This document shows, in pieces, positions 8,436 through 17,551 of a stretch of DNA of 41,389 nt. The DNA is from Oligoflexia bacterium (GTDB taxonomy: Bacteria; Bdellovibrionota; Bdellovibrionia; JABDDW01). Under the pieces are notes generated by a model. It was not told the origin of the DNA. It did not search any database and saw only the letters and a program-made list of their open reading frames with translations. Both the position numbers and the translations under genes were made by a program. Numbering within the stretch: position 1 is the stretch's first letter; each line of letters opens with the position of its first letter. Location of the stretch: assembly GCA_020847095.1 (NCBI GenBank), contig JADLCR010000042.1, positions 1-41,389 of the forward strand, given 5' to 3'.

Positions 8436-11400
8436 ATGGAACAAACATCATTGCACACCAACCAGCGTAAAGGGGTGGCCAAGACGGGAAGTCAAAAGGC
8501 CAAGCCTCAAGCCAAATCGGGAGAGGGACTTGAGTTTAAGTCCATCTTTGTCGCTCCGGGGCAAGATCCCTATGGGATGGTCACTTGGGAAAAACGAAAA
8601 AGTAAAATCTCAGGTAGTGACGGTGGCAGTGTGTTTGCGATGGACGATGTCATGGTTCCCAGTACTTGGTCTCAGCTGGCCACGGACATTGCCGTTTCAA
8701 AGTATTTTCGAAAAGCCGGAGTTCCTGGAACCGGTTCTGAAAAAAGCGTCAAGCAACTTGTTCATCGGGTGGCTCACACCATTAGACAAGCGGGCGAAGC
8801 GTTCGGCGGATATTTTAAAACCTCCGAAGATGCTCAGCAGTTCGAAAACGAACTGGCCTACATGTTGATCACTCAGCGCGGGGCCTTTAACTCACCGGTT
8901 TGGTTTAACTGCGGCCTCTATCATCAGTATGGTATCGAAGGATCTGGCGGAAACTACCGTTGGGATGCGGATCTCAATCAAGTTGTTGAAACACATAATG
9001 CCTATCAGTTCCCCCAGTGCTCCGCTTGTTTCATTCAAAGTGTGTCTGATGATTTGATGAGCATTTTTGATCTCTGCAAATCTGAAGCGCGGATTTTTAA
9101 ATACGGCTCGGGCACGGGAACTAATTTTAGCAAAATTCGTGGCCACCAAGAAAAGCTCAGTGGCGGAGGATTTAGCTCGGGACTCATGAGCTTTCTTGAA
9201 GTTTTAGATCGTGGCGCCGGAGCTACAAAATCAGGAGGTACGACGCGACGAGCGGCCAAAATGGTCTGCCTTGATATCGATCATCCTGAAATCGAAGAGT
9301 TTATTAATTGGAAGGTGCGCGAGGAAAAAAAGGTCCAGGCCCTTGTGGATGCGGGCTACCCCAGCGATTTCAACGGTGAGGCTTATCGCACTGTTGCGGG
9401 GCAAAACAGCAACAATTCGGTGCGCCTTTCTGATGAGTTTATGCAAGCTGTAATCGAAGACAAAGAATGGTCAACCAAGTTTCGAACCAACGGTGAAGTT
9501 TGCAAAACCTATCGCGCTCGCGACCTTTGGAAACAGATTTGTGAAGCGGCTTGGAAATGCGCCGATCCTGGTGTGCAGTTTGATACGACAATTAACAATT
9601 GGCACACGGCCGCGGGGACAGACCGAATTTACGGAAGCAATCCCTGTTCTGAGTACATGTTCTTAGACGACACCGCTTGTAACCTAGCAAGCATCAATCT
9701 TGTTAAGTTCATGGATGAGAACGGTAACTTCGATGTTGCGAAATATGAACACGCCTGCCGCGTGTTCTTTACGGCGCAAGAAATTCTGGTGGATATGTCT
9801 TCGTATCCCACAAAGAAGATTGCGCAAAACAGTCATGACTATCGTCCATTAGGATTGGGATACGCCAATTTAGGAACCATGCTCATGATCAAAGGCATTC
9901 CGTACGACAGTCCCGAGGCACTAGCCTGGACAGGGTCGTTAACGGCCATCATGCATGGGGCGGCCTTTAAGGCGAGTAGCGAAATGGCGCGAGAAAAGGG
10001 TCCATTTCCTGCCTATGCAAAAAACCGAAATTCGATGATGAAGGTCATTCGTCAACATCGCGAAGCCGCCTATAAAATCGATGAACGATTTGCTCCGATG
10101 GAGTTGGTCAAAGCGGCTCGTAACCGCTGGGATGACGTCGTTGAAATGGGCGAACATTATGGCTTTAGAAACGCTCAAGCAACGGTTTTGGCACCCACTG
10201 GAACTATTGGTTTGTTGATGGACTGTGACACCACGGGAATCGAGCCAGATTTTGCGCTCGTGAAGTTTAAGAAACTTGCCGGGGGCGGGTATTTCAAAAT
10301 TATTAATCAGTCCGTCCCAATGGCTCTTAAAAACTTGGGCTATGCACAGTCGGAAATCGACGCCATTGTGCGCTTTGCCTTGGGCACAAACTCTCTTGAT
10401 GGGGCTCCTCATATCAATCGGCAAGCGTTGATGGCTAAGGGGCTTAATCTTGAAGATATCGGAAAGATCGAACGAGCACTGCCAGGAGCGTTTGATTTAA
10501 ATTCGGCCATCGCGCCTTGGGTCATTGGAGACGAGGCCGTTAAGCGCTTGGGTCTTGATGCTCAAAAGCTCAAGCAACCGGGCAATAGCATTCTAAAAGA
10601 ACTTGGATTTAACTCGGAGCAGTTGGTTGAAGCCGGTTACGTCATCTGCGGTCGAATGACTGTGGAAGGTGCGCCGTACTTGAAGCCGGAGCATTTGGCC
10701 GTATTTGATTGCGCCAATAAATGCGGGCCGCTGGGTAAGCGTTTTATCGCGCCGATGGCTCATATTCGAATGATGGGAGCAGCTCAGCCCTTTTTGAGCG
10801 GCGCGATTAGCAAGACAGTTAATCTTCCCAATGAATCAACGGTAGCGGAAATTGACGAAGTCTATACGGAAGGGTGGAAGCTGGGTCTAAAGGCCATCGC
10901 AGTTTATCGCGACGGCTGCAAGATCAGTCAGCCGCTCAACTCAAGTGGTGGCAAAGCTGATGCCCATGGCGATTCGGTTCCAAAGGCGGAAGTCGACAAG
11001 CTTGTAGCTCAGGCCGTCGATCAAGCGCTGAAAAAAGCCCAAGCGACGTTAGGGGCTGGCCGTCGTCGAAAAATGCCAAAAAAGCGACACGGGTTTACCG
11101 TAGAAGCTAAGGTTGGTGGACATCAGGTTTATTTAAGAACCGGTGAATACGATGACGGAACCCTTGGGGAAATTTTCATCGACATGCACAAAGAAGGGGC
11201 GACCTTTAGAAGTCTTTTAAACTGTTTTGCGATTTCAACCTCTTTGGGCCTTCAGTATGGAGTGCCGCTCGAAGAGTTTGTTGAGAAAATGACCTTCACG
11301 CGTTTTGAGCCTCAAGGAATTGTTGATCATCCTAATATCAAGCAAGCAACTTCGATCATCGATTATATCTTTAGGGTTCTTGGAATGGAGTACTTGGGAC

Positions 11401-11714
11401 AAACGGACTTCGTTCATGTCCCCCCTTCAGATATTGATTTGGCGATCAACCGAAACGGCTCGAAAATGCCTGTGCAAATGGATATGTCCCTTCAGATGGC
11501 TAGAGAAGAGGCCACCCAAGTGGCAACTCAAGTGGCCGGGCAACTTGAAGCGAAAATGACGACCACGACGAAGACGTCAGCGAGCGTTTTAAGTGCCCAC
11601 CTTCAGACCATGATGGGCGATGCTCCCTTTTGTTCGAGCTGTGGGCACACGACCGTGAGAAACGGGGCCTGCTATAAGTGCTTGAACTGTGGAAACTCCA
11701 TGGGCTGTAGCTAA
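8436..11714 (+). CDS. nrdJ: Adenosylcobalamin-dependent (class II) ribonucleoside reductase
   Basis: Makes deoxyribonucleotides using a B12-derived radical, with or without oxygen. Start ATG follows GGGGGAGG. The 1092 residues match the long NrdJ form. Seen: FNSPVWFNCG near residue 150, QCSACFI near 194 (first active-site cysteine region), YGSGTGTNFSKIRG near 225, NPCSEYMFLDDTACNLASIN near 402 (finger loop with the radical cysteine), and APTGTIGLLMDCDTTGIEP near 586. The C-terminal 30 residues carry a zinc-ribbon-like CSSCGHTT...CYKCLNCG and a final cysteine, as in NrdJ proteins whose tail re-reduces the active site. No nrdAB or nrdD gene is in the window. Upstream NrdR-type boxes and a long leader suggest both transcriptional and RNA-level control. 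Confidence 0.95.
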   Translation: MEQTSLHTNQRKGVAKTGSQKAKPQAKSGEGLEFKSIFVAPGQDPYGMVTWEKRKSKISGSDGGSVFAMDDVMVPSTWSQLATDIAVSKYFRKAGVPGTGSEKSVKQLVHRVAHTIRQAGEAFGGYFKTSEDAQQFENELAYMLITQRGAFNSPVWFNCGLYHQYGIEGSGGNYRWDADLNQVVETHNAYQFPQCSACFIQSVSDDLMSIFDLCKSEARIFKYGSGTGTNFSKIRGHQEKLSGGGFSSGLMSFLEVLDRGAGATKSGGTTRRAAKMVCLDIDHPEIEEFINWKVREEKKVQALVDAGYPSDFNGEAYRTVAGQNSNNSVRLSDEFMQAVIEDKEWSTKFRTNGEVCKTYRARDLWKQICEAAWKCADPGVQFDTTINNWHTAAGTDRIYGSNPCSEYMFLDDTACNLASINLVKFMDENGNFDVAKYEHACRVFFTAQEILVDMSSYPTKKIAQNSHDYRPLGLGYANLGTMLMIKGIPYDSPEALAWTGSLTAIMHGAAFKASSEMAREKGPFPAYAKNRNSMMKVIRQHREAAYKIDERFAPMELVKAARNRWDDVVEMGEHYGFRNAQATVLAPTGTIGLLMDCDTTGIEPDFALVKFKKLAGGGYFKIINQSVPMALKNLGYAQSEIDAIVRFALGTNSLDGAPHINRQALMAKGLNLEDIGKIERALPGAFDLNSAIAPWVIGDEAVKRLGLDAQKLKQPGNSILKELGFNSEQLVEAGYVICGRMTVEGAPYLKPEHLAVFDCANKCGPLGKRFIAPMAHIRMMGAAQPFLSGAISKTVNLPNESTVAEIDEVYTEGWKLGLKAIAVYRDGCKISQPLNSSGGKADAHGDSVPKAEVDKLVAQAVDQALKKAQATLGAGRRRKMPKKRHGFTVEAKVGGHQVYLRTGEYDDGTLGEIFIDMHKEGATFRSLLNCFAISTSLGLQYGVPLEEFVEKMTFTRFEPQGIVDHPNIKQATSIIDYIFRVLGMEYLGQTDFVHVPPSDIDLAINRNGSKMPVQMDMSLQMAREEATQVATQVAGQLEAKMTTTTKTSASVLSAHLQTMMGDAPFCSSCGHTTVRNGACYKCLNCGNSMGCS

Positions 11715-11740
11715 GTCGCGATAGTTGAATCAAAGTACCG

Positions 11741-11770
11741 ACCCCCAAGCGTCTCGCTTGGGGGTTTTTG
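11741..11770 (+). terminator. Rho-independent terminator of nrdJ
   Basis: Perfect 10-bp stem CCCCCAAGCG / CGCTTGGGGG with a TCT loop, followed by TTTTT, starting 27 bases after the nrdJ stop. A textbook intrinsic terminator. Confidence 0.93.
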
Positions 11771-11889
11771 TTTGTGTCTAAACGTTTATCACCTGTTAAG
11801 CCCTCCGTGTCCGGCCTGAATTCTAAAAGAATACAATGCCTCGCCGCATGAGCACAGACTCTGCAATTAGGAATCTGCGGGAGAGAGAT

Positions 11890-13020
11890 ATGGGTAGAAA
11901 ACTATTTTTTTTGAGTGTGTTTTTATGGGCTGCCGTGAATTGCCAGGGCTCGAGTCCCTTTAAATCCCACGGCCTTAAACTTTCAAATCACAGCCTCGAA
12001 GGAGACATATTAATTGTCGAGGGCACTTCACAAAGAAATCGGGTAACAGGGCAAAGCTCTGGACTCCTTGCTTACAACTCGCGCCCATGGCCATCGGGCA
12101 TCGTGCCAGTAGTTTTTGAGCCAGGAATTTCTCAGGAGCGTCAGAACCTATTTTTTGGCGCCTGTCATGATTGGGGATATGCCGCCAACATTGTTTGTGT
12201 CCCACGAACTTTAGAGTCCGAGTACTTGCGCGTGACCACCAACAGAGACTGGGGATGCTCATCGACGGTAGGATTTCAGGGCGGGACAAATAGTGCCGTT
12301 AACTTTGGCCATGACAACTGTTGGCAATATGGAACCGTTCTTCACGAAATTGGTCACACCTTAGGATTAATGCATGAGCATCAACGGCCCGATCGCGATC
12401 AATACGTGCGCGTGGATATGACTCTGGTTGGCCCTGGAAGCGAACACAATTATGAAATACTTCCTGATGGCGACACGACAACTCCCTACGATTTTTATTC
12501 GATCATGCATTATCAAGGTGGCCTTGGAATTGTAACGGCTCTTCCGCCCTATGCGCACTTTAACGATTTTATTGGGCGTTCAAATGCACTCAGCGAAATC
12601 GACCGATTAGACTTGGGCCGAATTTATGGAGCAAAACCGCGTCGAGACACGATCATTTCTATCGATGTGGCCCAGCGCATGGTTCAGCGGCTCTATAACT
12701 CGCTCTTGTTCAGGCAAGCGGACTATCCGGCGGCGATGGGTTATGTGCGAGACATAATGCGCCGAGGAGTTGAAGGGCTAGTGGCTACGGGCCGTGACAT
12801 AGCACTAAGTGAAGAGTATCGAGTTAATGTGCTTGAAGAGATTCAAATTAGCCCTCGCACACAGGCCTATAACCTTTATTTCGGGCTCATTAGTCGCGAT
12901 ATTGACTACGACTATGTGAACCAAGAGATCATTCCGCTCATTGAGCAGGGGCGACTTGCCGACGCTGTAGAGCTCATCTTACGCTCTGACCGCTTCTGGA
13001 GCTCCGAGGGTCTTTTCTAA
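11890..13020 (+). CDS. Exported astacin-family (M12A) zinc metalloprotease
   Basis: Predicted secreted endopeptidase. The ATG at 11890 is chosen because GGAGAGAG lies right before it and a signal peptide follows (MGRKLFFLSVFLWAAVNC); the frame extends 18 codons upstream without support. A Cys ends the signal region, but Asn before it makes a poor lipobox, so lipidation is doubtful. The astacin signature HEIGHTLGLMHEHQRPDR (HExxHxxGxxHxxxR) lies near residue 152 and the Met-turn SIMHY near 204. The last 140 residues form a helical domain of unknown kind (RMVQRLYNSLLFRQ). No propeptide with an aspartate or cysteine switch was recognised. A role in digesting prey or host protein is plausible but inferred. 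Confidence 0.9.
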   Translation: MGRKLFFLSVFLWAAVNCQGSSPFKSHGLKLSNHSLEGDILIVEGTSQRNRVTGQSSGLLAYNSRPWPSGIVPVVFEPGISQERQNLFFGACHDWGYAANIVCVPRTLESEYLRVTTNRDWGCSSTVGFQGGTNSAVNFGHDNCWQYGTVLHEIGHTLGLMHEHQRPDRDQYVRVDMTLVGPGSEHNYEILPDGDTTTPYDFYSIMHYQGGLGIVTALPPYAHFNDFIGRSNALSEIDRLDLGRIYGAKPRRDTIISIDVAQRMVQRLYNSLLFRQADYPAAMGYVRDIMRRGVEGLVATGRDIALSEEYRVNVLEEIQISPRTQAYNLYFGLISRDIDYDYVNQEIIPLIEQGRLADAVELILRSDRFWSSEGLF

Positions 13021-13157
13021 ACTGAGTTTGGAGTGTCAATGCGGCTTACGGCAGCTGTCTAAACTTTGGACAGTAAAACTACGTAATTTCAAATAGTTAG
13101 GTAGTATTTGGCTGGGCCACTTTTTGCGATAAAGGGGTTTAGAAGGGGAGGCCAAAT

Positions 13158-13655
13158 ATGAAACCGAAGAAAAACACATACCGCTTAGAGTCTCTCATCC
13201 TCACGGGCCTTTTATTAATGTTTTTAGGCAACTTCGCTCGGGCCGACGTGGCGCCTATGGACCTCGGATCTCAAGAGCATATTGTCTTCATGCAAGGCGA
13301 GGCGCTCCAGCGCATTGAAAACAACCTTCGAAGTCTTGCTTCCATTTCGGATCCAAGGCTTTTGAAATCTCTAAAACAGCAAACACGCGTTTATCAAGCC
13401 GCCTCAAAAGGGGTTCGAAAAATTCTATCCCAACAATATGTGAATCTAAGTCAAGAACGGGAGCTTTTAGAAAATAAAGTTGAAAAAATGGCGCGCTACA
13501 AACTGATTTTTGTGAATGGGGCAATGATGGCTGTTGATCAGCTGGGAATGTTTCAAAGAAAATTATTTAGCCTGAATATTCGACTCCAGCTCATTAAAAA
13601 TGTCTTATCTCATCCAGCGCCAAAAATTGTAGAGGCCGCCGATGATTTCATTTAA
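13158..13655 (+). CDS. Exported helical protein of unknown function
   Basis: 165 residues, not recognised. A strong ribosome-binding site (AGGGGAGG) precedes the ATG, and a signal peptide runs to about residue 29 (LLMFLGNFARA). The rest is predicted helical and charged, with a heptad-like stretch (LSQERELLENKVEKM), and has no cysteine. The 3' end overlaps the next gene by 14 bases, so the two are co-translated. Since the next gene encodes a HELAH metalloprotein, this could be its partner, chaperone or inhibitor; that is only a suggestion from coupling. Confidence 0.72.
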   Translation: MKPKKNTYRLESLILTGLLLMFLGNFARADVAPMDLGSQEHIVFMQGEALQRIENNLRSLASISDPRLLKSLKQQTRVYQAASKGVRKILSQQYVNLSQERELLENKVEKMARYKLIFVNGAMMAVDQLGMFQRKLFSLNIRLQLIKNVLSHPAPKIVEAADDFI

Positions 13656-14532
13656 GTCGTTCCTGTTTGTTTTTGGATTCCTCATTTTTATTTCGACGGC
13701 CCATGCCGACGGGCCTCAAATACCTAATCCGGATTTTGACGCTATAGAGATCATCATTCAAAAGGCGAGACTCTCTGAAGCTCTAGATCGTGCCATGATT
13801 TACCTCGGGCAAGACACCGCCAAATCATGTCAGCTTGACGCCACTAGCGTTATCAATTTGATCATTCTTAAACTTCAAAGAAAGAGTACAAGTGTTCTTC
13901 GAGTTTACGAACTCACGGAAAAGAAGTTCAATCCCAATGACCTTTTGGACTTTTTATCTCTTTTCTCTACGACGTCGGCCGCTGCCAGAGATGCCGTTGA
14001 GAAAATTAGAAAAGGTGAACTTCTGATCAAGCAAGAGTCCGAGCAGAAGATATTTGAGCTCACCGACTGTCGGGGGCTTGCATGCTATGACCCCGAAAGA
14101 AAAATTATCTATATGGCCAAAGGCTATCAATTTGGAATTCAGGCCGTTGCCCTTGCACACGAACTTGCTCATTTAAATGACAGAAAGTATTTAGCCGAAT
14201 CAAAGCAAGCCTATGAACAGTTGAAGGAAGTAAATCAGTCAGAGGTTTGTCAGAGTGAAAGTGATGGATTTGTCACCGTTGAGTGTATTAAGGCGCGCAA
14301 CCGAATCAAAGATCGACTCGATGATGCAGCTATCGAATCCGAGCTTCTAGGTTACGGCTTTGAGGCGAAGTTTGTGTCTGAGCTTAAAGAGAAATTGCCT
14401 TGCTTTAACGCTTATCGAGAGCACTTCAATAAATATGGCCTTGAACTGGGCCCCCAAGTAACGCGGGCTCAACTTCGCGCCAACAAAGGGCGCATGTACA
14501 CCGGCTCGCTTTCTACTCCCCCGGTCCGATAA
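13642..14532 (+). CDS. Exported putative zinc metalloprotease with HELAH motif
   Basis: 296 residues with a signal peptide (FLFVFGFLIFISTAHA). A single HExxH motif, AHELAHLND at His173-His177, sits after a hydrophobic stretch, as in gluzincin-type peptidases. A third ligand is not certain; the acidic helix DDAAIESELLGYGFE about 50 residues on is a candidate. Several cysteines (SCQLD, TDCRGLACYD, EVCQSE, VECIKA, LPCFN) suggest disulfides outside the cytoplasm. It starts inside the end of the preceding gene (14-base overlap). Peptidase activity is inferred from the motif only. Confidence 0.72.
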   Translation: MISFKSFLFVFGFLIFISTAHADGPQIPNPDFDAIEIIIQKARLSEALDRAMIYLGQDTAKSCQLDATSVINLIILKLQRKSTSVLRVYELTEKKFNPNDLLDFLSLFSTTSAAARDAVEKIRKGELLIKQESEQKIFELTDCRGLACYDPERKIIYMAKGYQFGIQAVALAHELAHLNDRKYLAESKQAYEQLKEVNQSEVCQSESDGFVTVECIKARNRIKDRLDDAAIESELLGYGFEAKFVSELKEKLPCFNAYREHFNKYGLELGPQVTRAQLRANKGRMYTGSLSTPPVR

Positions 14533-14591
14533 GATTATAATTGGCCCCTTAAGGGTTGATTCCGGCCGTATTCGGCTTTATTTCTAGGCCT

Positions 14592-15599
14592 ATGCATATC
14601 GCTCTATTTCATGATTCCAAGCTCCCTCCGCCTCATTATGGAGGAATCGAGCGCATTGTAGTGACGTTGAGTGAAGAGTACGCCAGGCGCGGCCATCAAG
14701 TCTCAGTACTTTGTCGTAAAGGCTCAAAGCTGAGTCATGCTCAGGTCATAGAGATTCCCGAGGGCTTTCACGGAAATATTGAAGACCTATTGCCAAAAGA
14801 TGTTGAATTTATTCATTCTCATCAGCCGTTACCTGTCGAGCCAAAGAGGCCATATCTCATTACCATTCACGGAAATGGTCATGAAAAGGAAAGATATTTT
14901 GCCAATACGAACTTCTTGAGCAAAAGCCACGCGAGAAACCATAGTGCAAGTCACTATGTGTTTAATGGGGTCGACCCGACAAGATATCCGTTTGTCGAAA
15001 ACAAGCAGGACTATTTTATTTTTCTGGCGCGTACGACGTGGAGAGTTAAAAACCTCAAAACGGCCATTCATTGGGCAAACGATCTTAACGTGAAGCTCAA
15101 GATCATTGGCGGAAATGGAATCAGCCGGGGCAATATTGAATACTTGGGATTTGTAGACGACATTGCCAAAGCAAAAGCTCTCGGCGGCGCTCGCGCGCTC
15201 ATCTATCCCACCAATTGGGATGAGCCTTGTGCTGGCGCACCACTTGAAGCCCTCGCTTGCGGAACGCCCGTGATTTCAACCCGAAATGGATGCATGCCTG
15301 AAATGGTTGAGCATGGCGTGACGGGTGTGCTTTGCGACACTTATAATGATTTATTAAATTCACTTGAAGTTTTGAAGACGTGTTCGCCCCAAGAGTGTCG
15401 TAAAAGAGTCGAAATAAATTTTAGTGTTCAGCGCATGGCTTCGGACTATTTAAGTCTTTTCGAGCGCATCATCAAAAATGGGCCTTTAGTCGACCCAAAT
15501 CATTTACCTCACTATGGGTTTAAAAAAGAAAGCGTTAAACTCCTATTTAAGCCAACGTTTAAGAATCGATTAACTCTGGCACTGACGGGAAAGGTTTAG
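14592..15599 (+). CDS. Family 4 glycosyltransferase
   Basis: Retaining GT-B glycosyltransferase, cytoplasmic or membrane-associated, first gene of an envelope-sugar cluster. The ATG at 14592 (MHIALFHDSKLPP) is preferred because it matches the family N-terminus; about 12 codons of open frame precede it. Seen: the acceptor-side glycine motif HYGGIERIVVTL near residue 15, and the donor-site segment EPCAGAPLEALACGTPVIS near 215 with the E-x7-E pattern. Its length, 335 residues, is slightly short for the family. The epimerase gene starts 3 bases after its stop. Acceptor and donor sugars cannot be read from the sequence; a heptose-containing surface polysaccharide would fit the neighbours. Confidence 0.85.
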   Translation: MHIALFHDSKLPPPHYGGIERIVVTLSEEYARRGHQVSVLCRKGSKLSHAQVIEIPEGFHGNIEDLLPKDVEFIHSHQPLPVEPKRPYLITIHGNGHEKERYFANTNFLSKSHARNHSASHYVFNGVDPTRYPFVENKQDYFIFLARTTWRVKNLKTAIHWANDLNVKLKIIGGNGISRGNIEYLGFVDDIAKAKALGGARALIYPTNWDEPCAGAPLEALACGTPVISTRNGCMPEMVEHGVTGVLCDTYNDLLNSLEVLKTCSPQECRKRVEINFSVQRMASDYLSLFERIIKNGPLVDPNHLPHYGFKKESVKLLFKPTFKNRLTLALTGKV

Positions 15600-15602
15600 C
15601 CA

Positions 15603-16553
15603 ATGAAGGTTCTAATAACTGGAGGGGCAGGGTTTATCGGCAGTCATCTCGCTTTAAGACTATTAAAAAACGGTCAAGAGGTTTTGGTCATTGACGACCT
15701 CAGCCTTGGCCAAGAGAAGTTTCTCAAGGACTGCTTTAAGTTCAAAACCTTTCAGTTCGAAAAGCTCAACTTACTTGATTACGATCGCCTGCTTCCTTTG
15801 GTTAAGGGAGTTGATCGCGTTTGGCATATGGCCGCCAACTCTGATATCGCCCTAGGCGGAAAAAATACTGATCGTGATTTAAAAATGGGAACCTTAGTAA
15901 CTTATAACGTGCTCGAGGCTATGAGGTGGAGTCAGGCGCGAGAAATCATTTTTGCGTCGACCAGTGCGGTCTATGGTGAGGCGTCGGTGAGGCCCACACC
16001 TGAAACTTATGGACCGATGCTTCCCATTAGTTTTTACGGTGCCAGTAAACTCGCGTGCGAAGCTTTGATTACGGCTTTTGCGCACAATTTTCAGATGAAA
16101 GCTTGGATTTATCGATTTGCCAACATTGTTGGGAGTCATACTACTCATGGCGCCATACACGATTTCATTAAGAAACTAAAAACCAATTCTAAAGAGCTTG
16201 AGGTGTTGGGCGACGGTAACCAAGAAAAAAGCTATCTGCATGTGAATGATTGCCTCGATGGAATGGAATTTGGCCTCAGCAAGTCCAACAGCGAAGTTAA
16301 TCTTTTCAATCTCTCAAGTCATGGAATCTGCACGGTCGCTCAAATAGCAGAAAGTGTTATTTCTGGTATGAAGCTTAAGGCCCAAATTCGATTTACCGGA
16401 GGAACACGGGGTTGGAAGGGCGACGTGGCGCGGGTCCATTTAGACGGTTCTCGTCTTCAAAAACTGGGCTTTGCCCCTAAACTCGATTCTGCTCAAGCCG
16501 TGAGGGCAGCCGTGAGCGATATTTTGGGTGATTCTGAGCTTGGGATCAGCTAA
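15603..16553 (+). CDS. NAD-dependent nucleotide-sugar epimerase/dehydratase (SDR)
   Basis: Extended short-chain dehydrogenase of the GalE-like group. Rossmann motif GGAGFIGSHLA at residues 7-17, Ser-Thr region ASTSAVYGEAS near 120, and catalytic YGASK with Tyr146 and Lys150. 316 residues, complete. It sits between a GT4 gene and a GHMP kinase with gaps of 3 and 9 bases, so the product most likely remodels the activated sugar made by this cluster. Substrate (UDP-, GDP- or ADP-sugar) is not evident. Confidence 0.87.
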   Translation: MKVLITGGAGFIGSHLALRLLKNGQEVLVIDDLSLGQEKFLKDCFKFKTFQFEKLNLLDYDRLLPLVKGVDRVWHMAANSDIALGGKNTDRDLKMGTLVTYNVLEAMRWSQAREIIFASTSAVYGEASVRPTPETYGPMLPISFYGASKLACEALITAFAHNFQMKAWIYRFANIVGSHTTHGAIHDFIKKLKTNSKELEVLGDGNQEKSYLHVNDCLDGMEFGLSKSNSEVNLFNLSSHGICTVAQIAESVISGMKLKAQIRFTGGTRGWKGDVARVHLDGSRLQKLGFAPKLDSAQAVRAAVSDILGDSELGIS

Positions 16554-16562
16554 ATTGACCCT

Positions 16563-17534
16563 ATGATTTTGTCTAGAACGCCGTTTAGGCTTAGCTTTGC
16601 TGGGGGCGGCACCGATTTGCCAAGTTTTTACAATGAAGAAGAAGGCGCGGTGCTTTCTACGGCCTTGAATAAATACATGCATATTATGGTCACCAAGCGT
16701 TTCGATCAGAGCATCCGGCTGAGCTATTCGAAAACAGAGATAAAAAATCACGCCTCAGAGATTGAGCACCCCATTTTTAAATCGGTGGTTAACCGCTATG
16801 CCCCTCAAGGTGGGATTGAAATAATTTCGATGGCGGATGTCCCTTCAGGAACTGGTTTGGGCTCAAGCTCAAGTTTTACCGTGGGTCTATTGAACGCCTT
16901 GAAAAGTTATTTGGGAAAGTTATCCACAGCCGAAAGCTTGGCTTCAGAGGCTTGCGCCATTGAGATTGATGAACTTAAAGAACCCATAGGGAAGCAAGAC
17001 CAATATATTGCTGCCTATGGGGGGTTACAGTTTATTCGCTTCTTGCCCTCAGGAGAGGTCCGTGTCGAGCCCGTCGTATGTTCGACTCAAAAGCGCAAGG
17101 CTCTGGAAGCGCATACCCTTTTGTTTTTTACTGGCAAAACTCGCGATGCGAAATCCGTACTAAAAGAGCAAAGCGAAAATACTTCGGCCAAGCGGCAAAC
17201 ACTTCGAGAGATGGCCGCTATTGCAAAAAAGCTCCGTGGGTCCCTAGAAAATGATCAGAGTCTTGAGAATTTTGGGCGCCTGTTGCATGATGCCTGGCTA
17301 CTCAAGAAATCCGTGGCCTCGAATGTTTCCACACAAGAAATCGATCAATGGTACGGTAAAGCGATGGATGCAGGGGCATGGGGCGGGAAAATTTTGGGAG
17401 CTGGCAGCGGAGGCTTTCTAATGGTATTTTGTGATCCAGCCCGTCAAGCTCAGGTACGAGAGGCATTGTCTGAGCTTCGACCATTTGATGTTGAATTTGA
17501 TACCCAAGGAAGTCGCCTTTTGTTTGTTGGTTGA
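16563..17534 (+). CDS. GHMP kinase, HddA-like (heptose 7-phosphate kinase)
   Basis: Small-molecule kinase of the GHMP superfamily. The N-terminus SRTPFRLSFAGGGTDLPSFY closely resembles D-glycero-alpha-D-manno-heptose-7-phosphate kinases (HddA) and related sugar kinases. The ATP loop is PSGTGLGSSSSF near residue 95, and the C-terminal GAWGGKILGAGSGGFLM is also typical. 323 residues. The next gene is a GmhA-like isomerase, the enzyme that would supply its substrate. Fucose- or other sugar-1-kinases share the fold, so the heptose call rests on the pairing. Confidence 0.83.
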   Translation: MILSRTPFRLSFAGGGTDLPSFYNEEEGAVLSTALNKYMHIMVTKRFDQSIRLSYSKTEIKNHASEIEHPIFKSVVNRYAPQGGIEIISMADVPSGTGLGSSSSFTVGLLNALKSYLGKLSTAESLASEACAIEIDELKEPIGKQDQYIAAYGGLQFIRFLPSGEVRVEPVVCSTQKRKALEAHTLLFFTGKTRDAKSVLKEQSENTSAKRQTLREMAAIAKKLRGSLENDQSLENFGRLLHDAWLLKKSVASNVSTQEIDQWYGKAMDAGAWGGKILGAGSGGFLMVFCDPARQAQVREALSELRPFDVEFDTQGSRLLFVG

Positions 17535-17551
17535 ATGAAGGAGCCCATCAC

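Noticed and set aside
8413-8868. 151-codon plus-strand frame overlapping the nrdJ start
   Set aside because: Out-of-frame shadow of nrdJ, basic and repetitive, with no support of its own.
9939-10424. 161-codon minus-strand frame
   Set aside because: Antisense to the nrdJ core, whose motifs are intact.
13060-13075. Palindrome CTGTC-N9-GACAG before the gene at 13158
   Set aside because: Short, imperfectly placed and without a recognised regulator; it could be chance.
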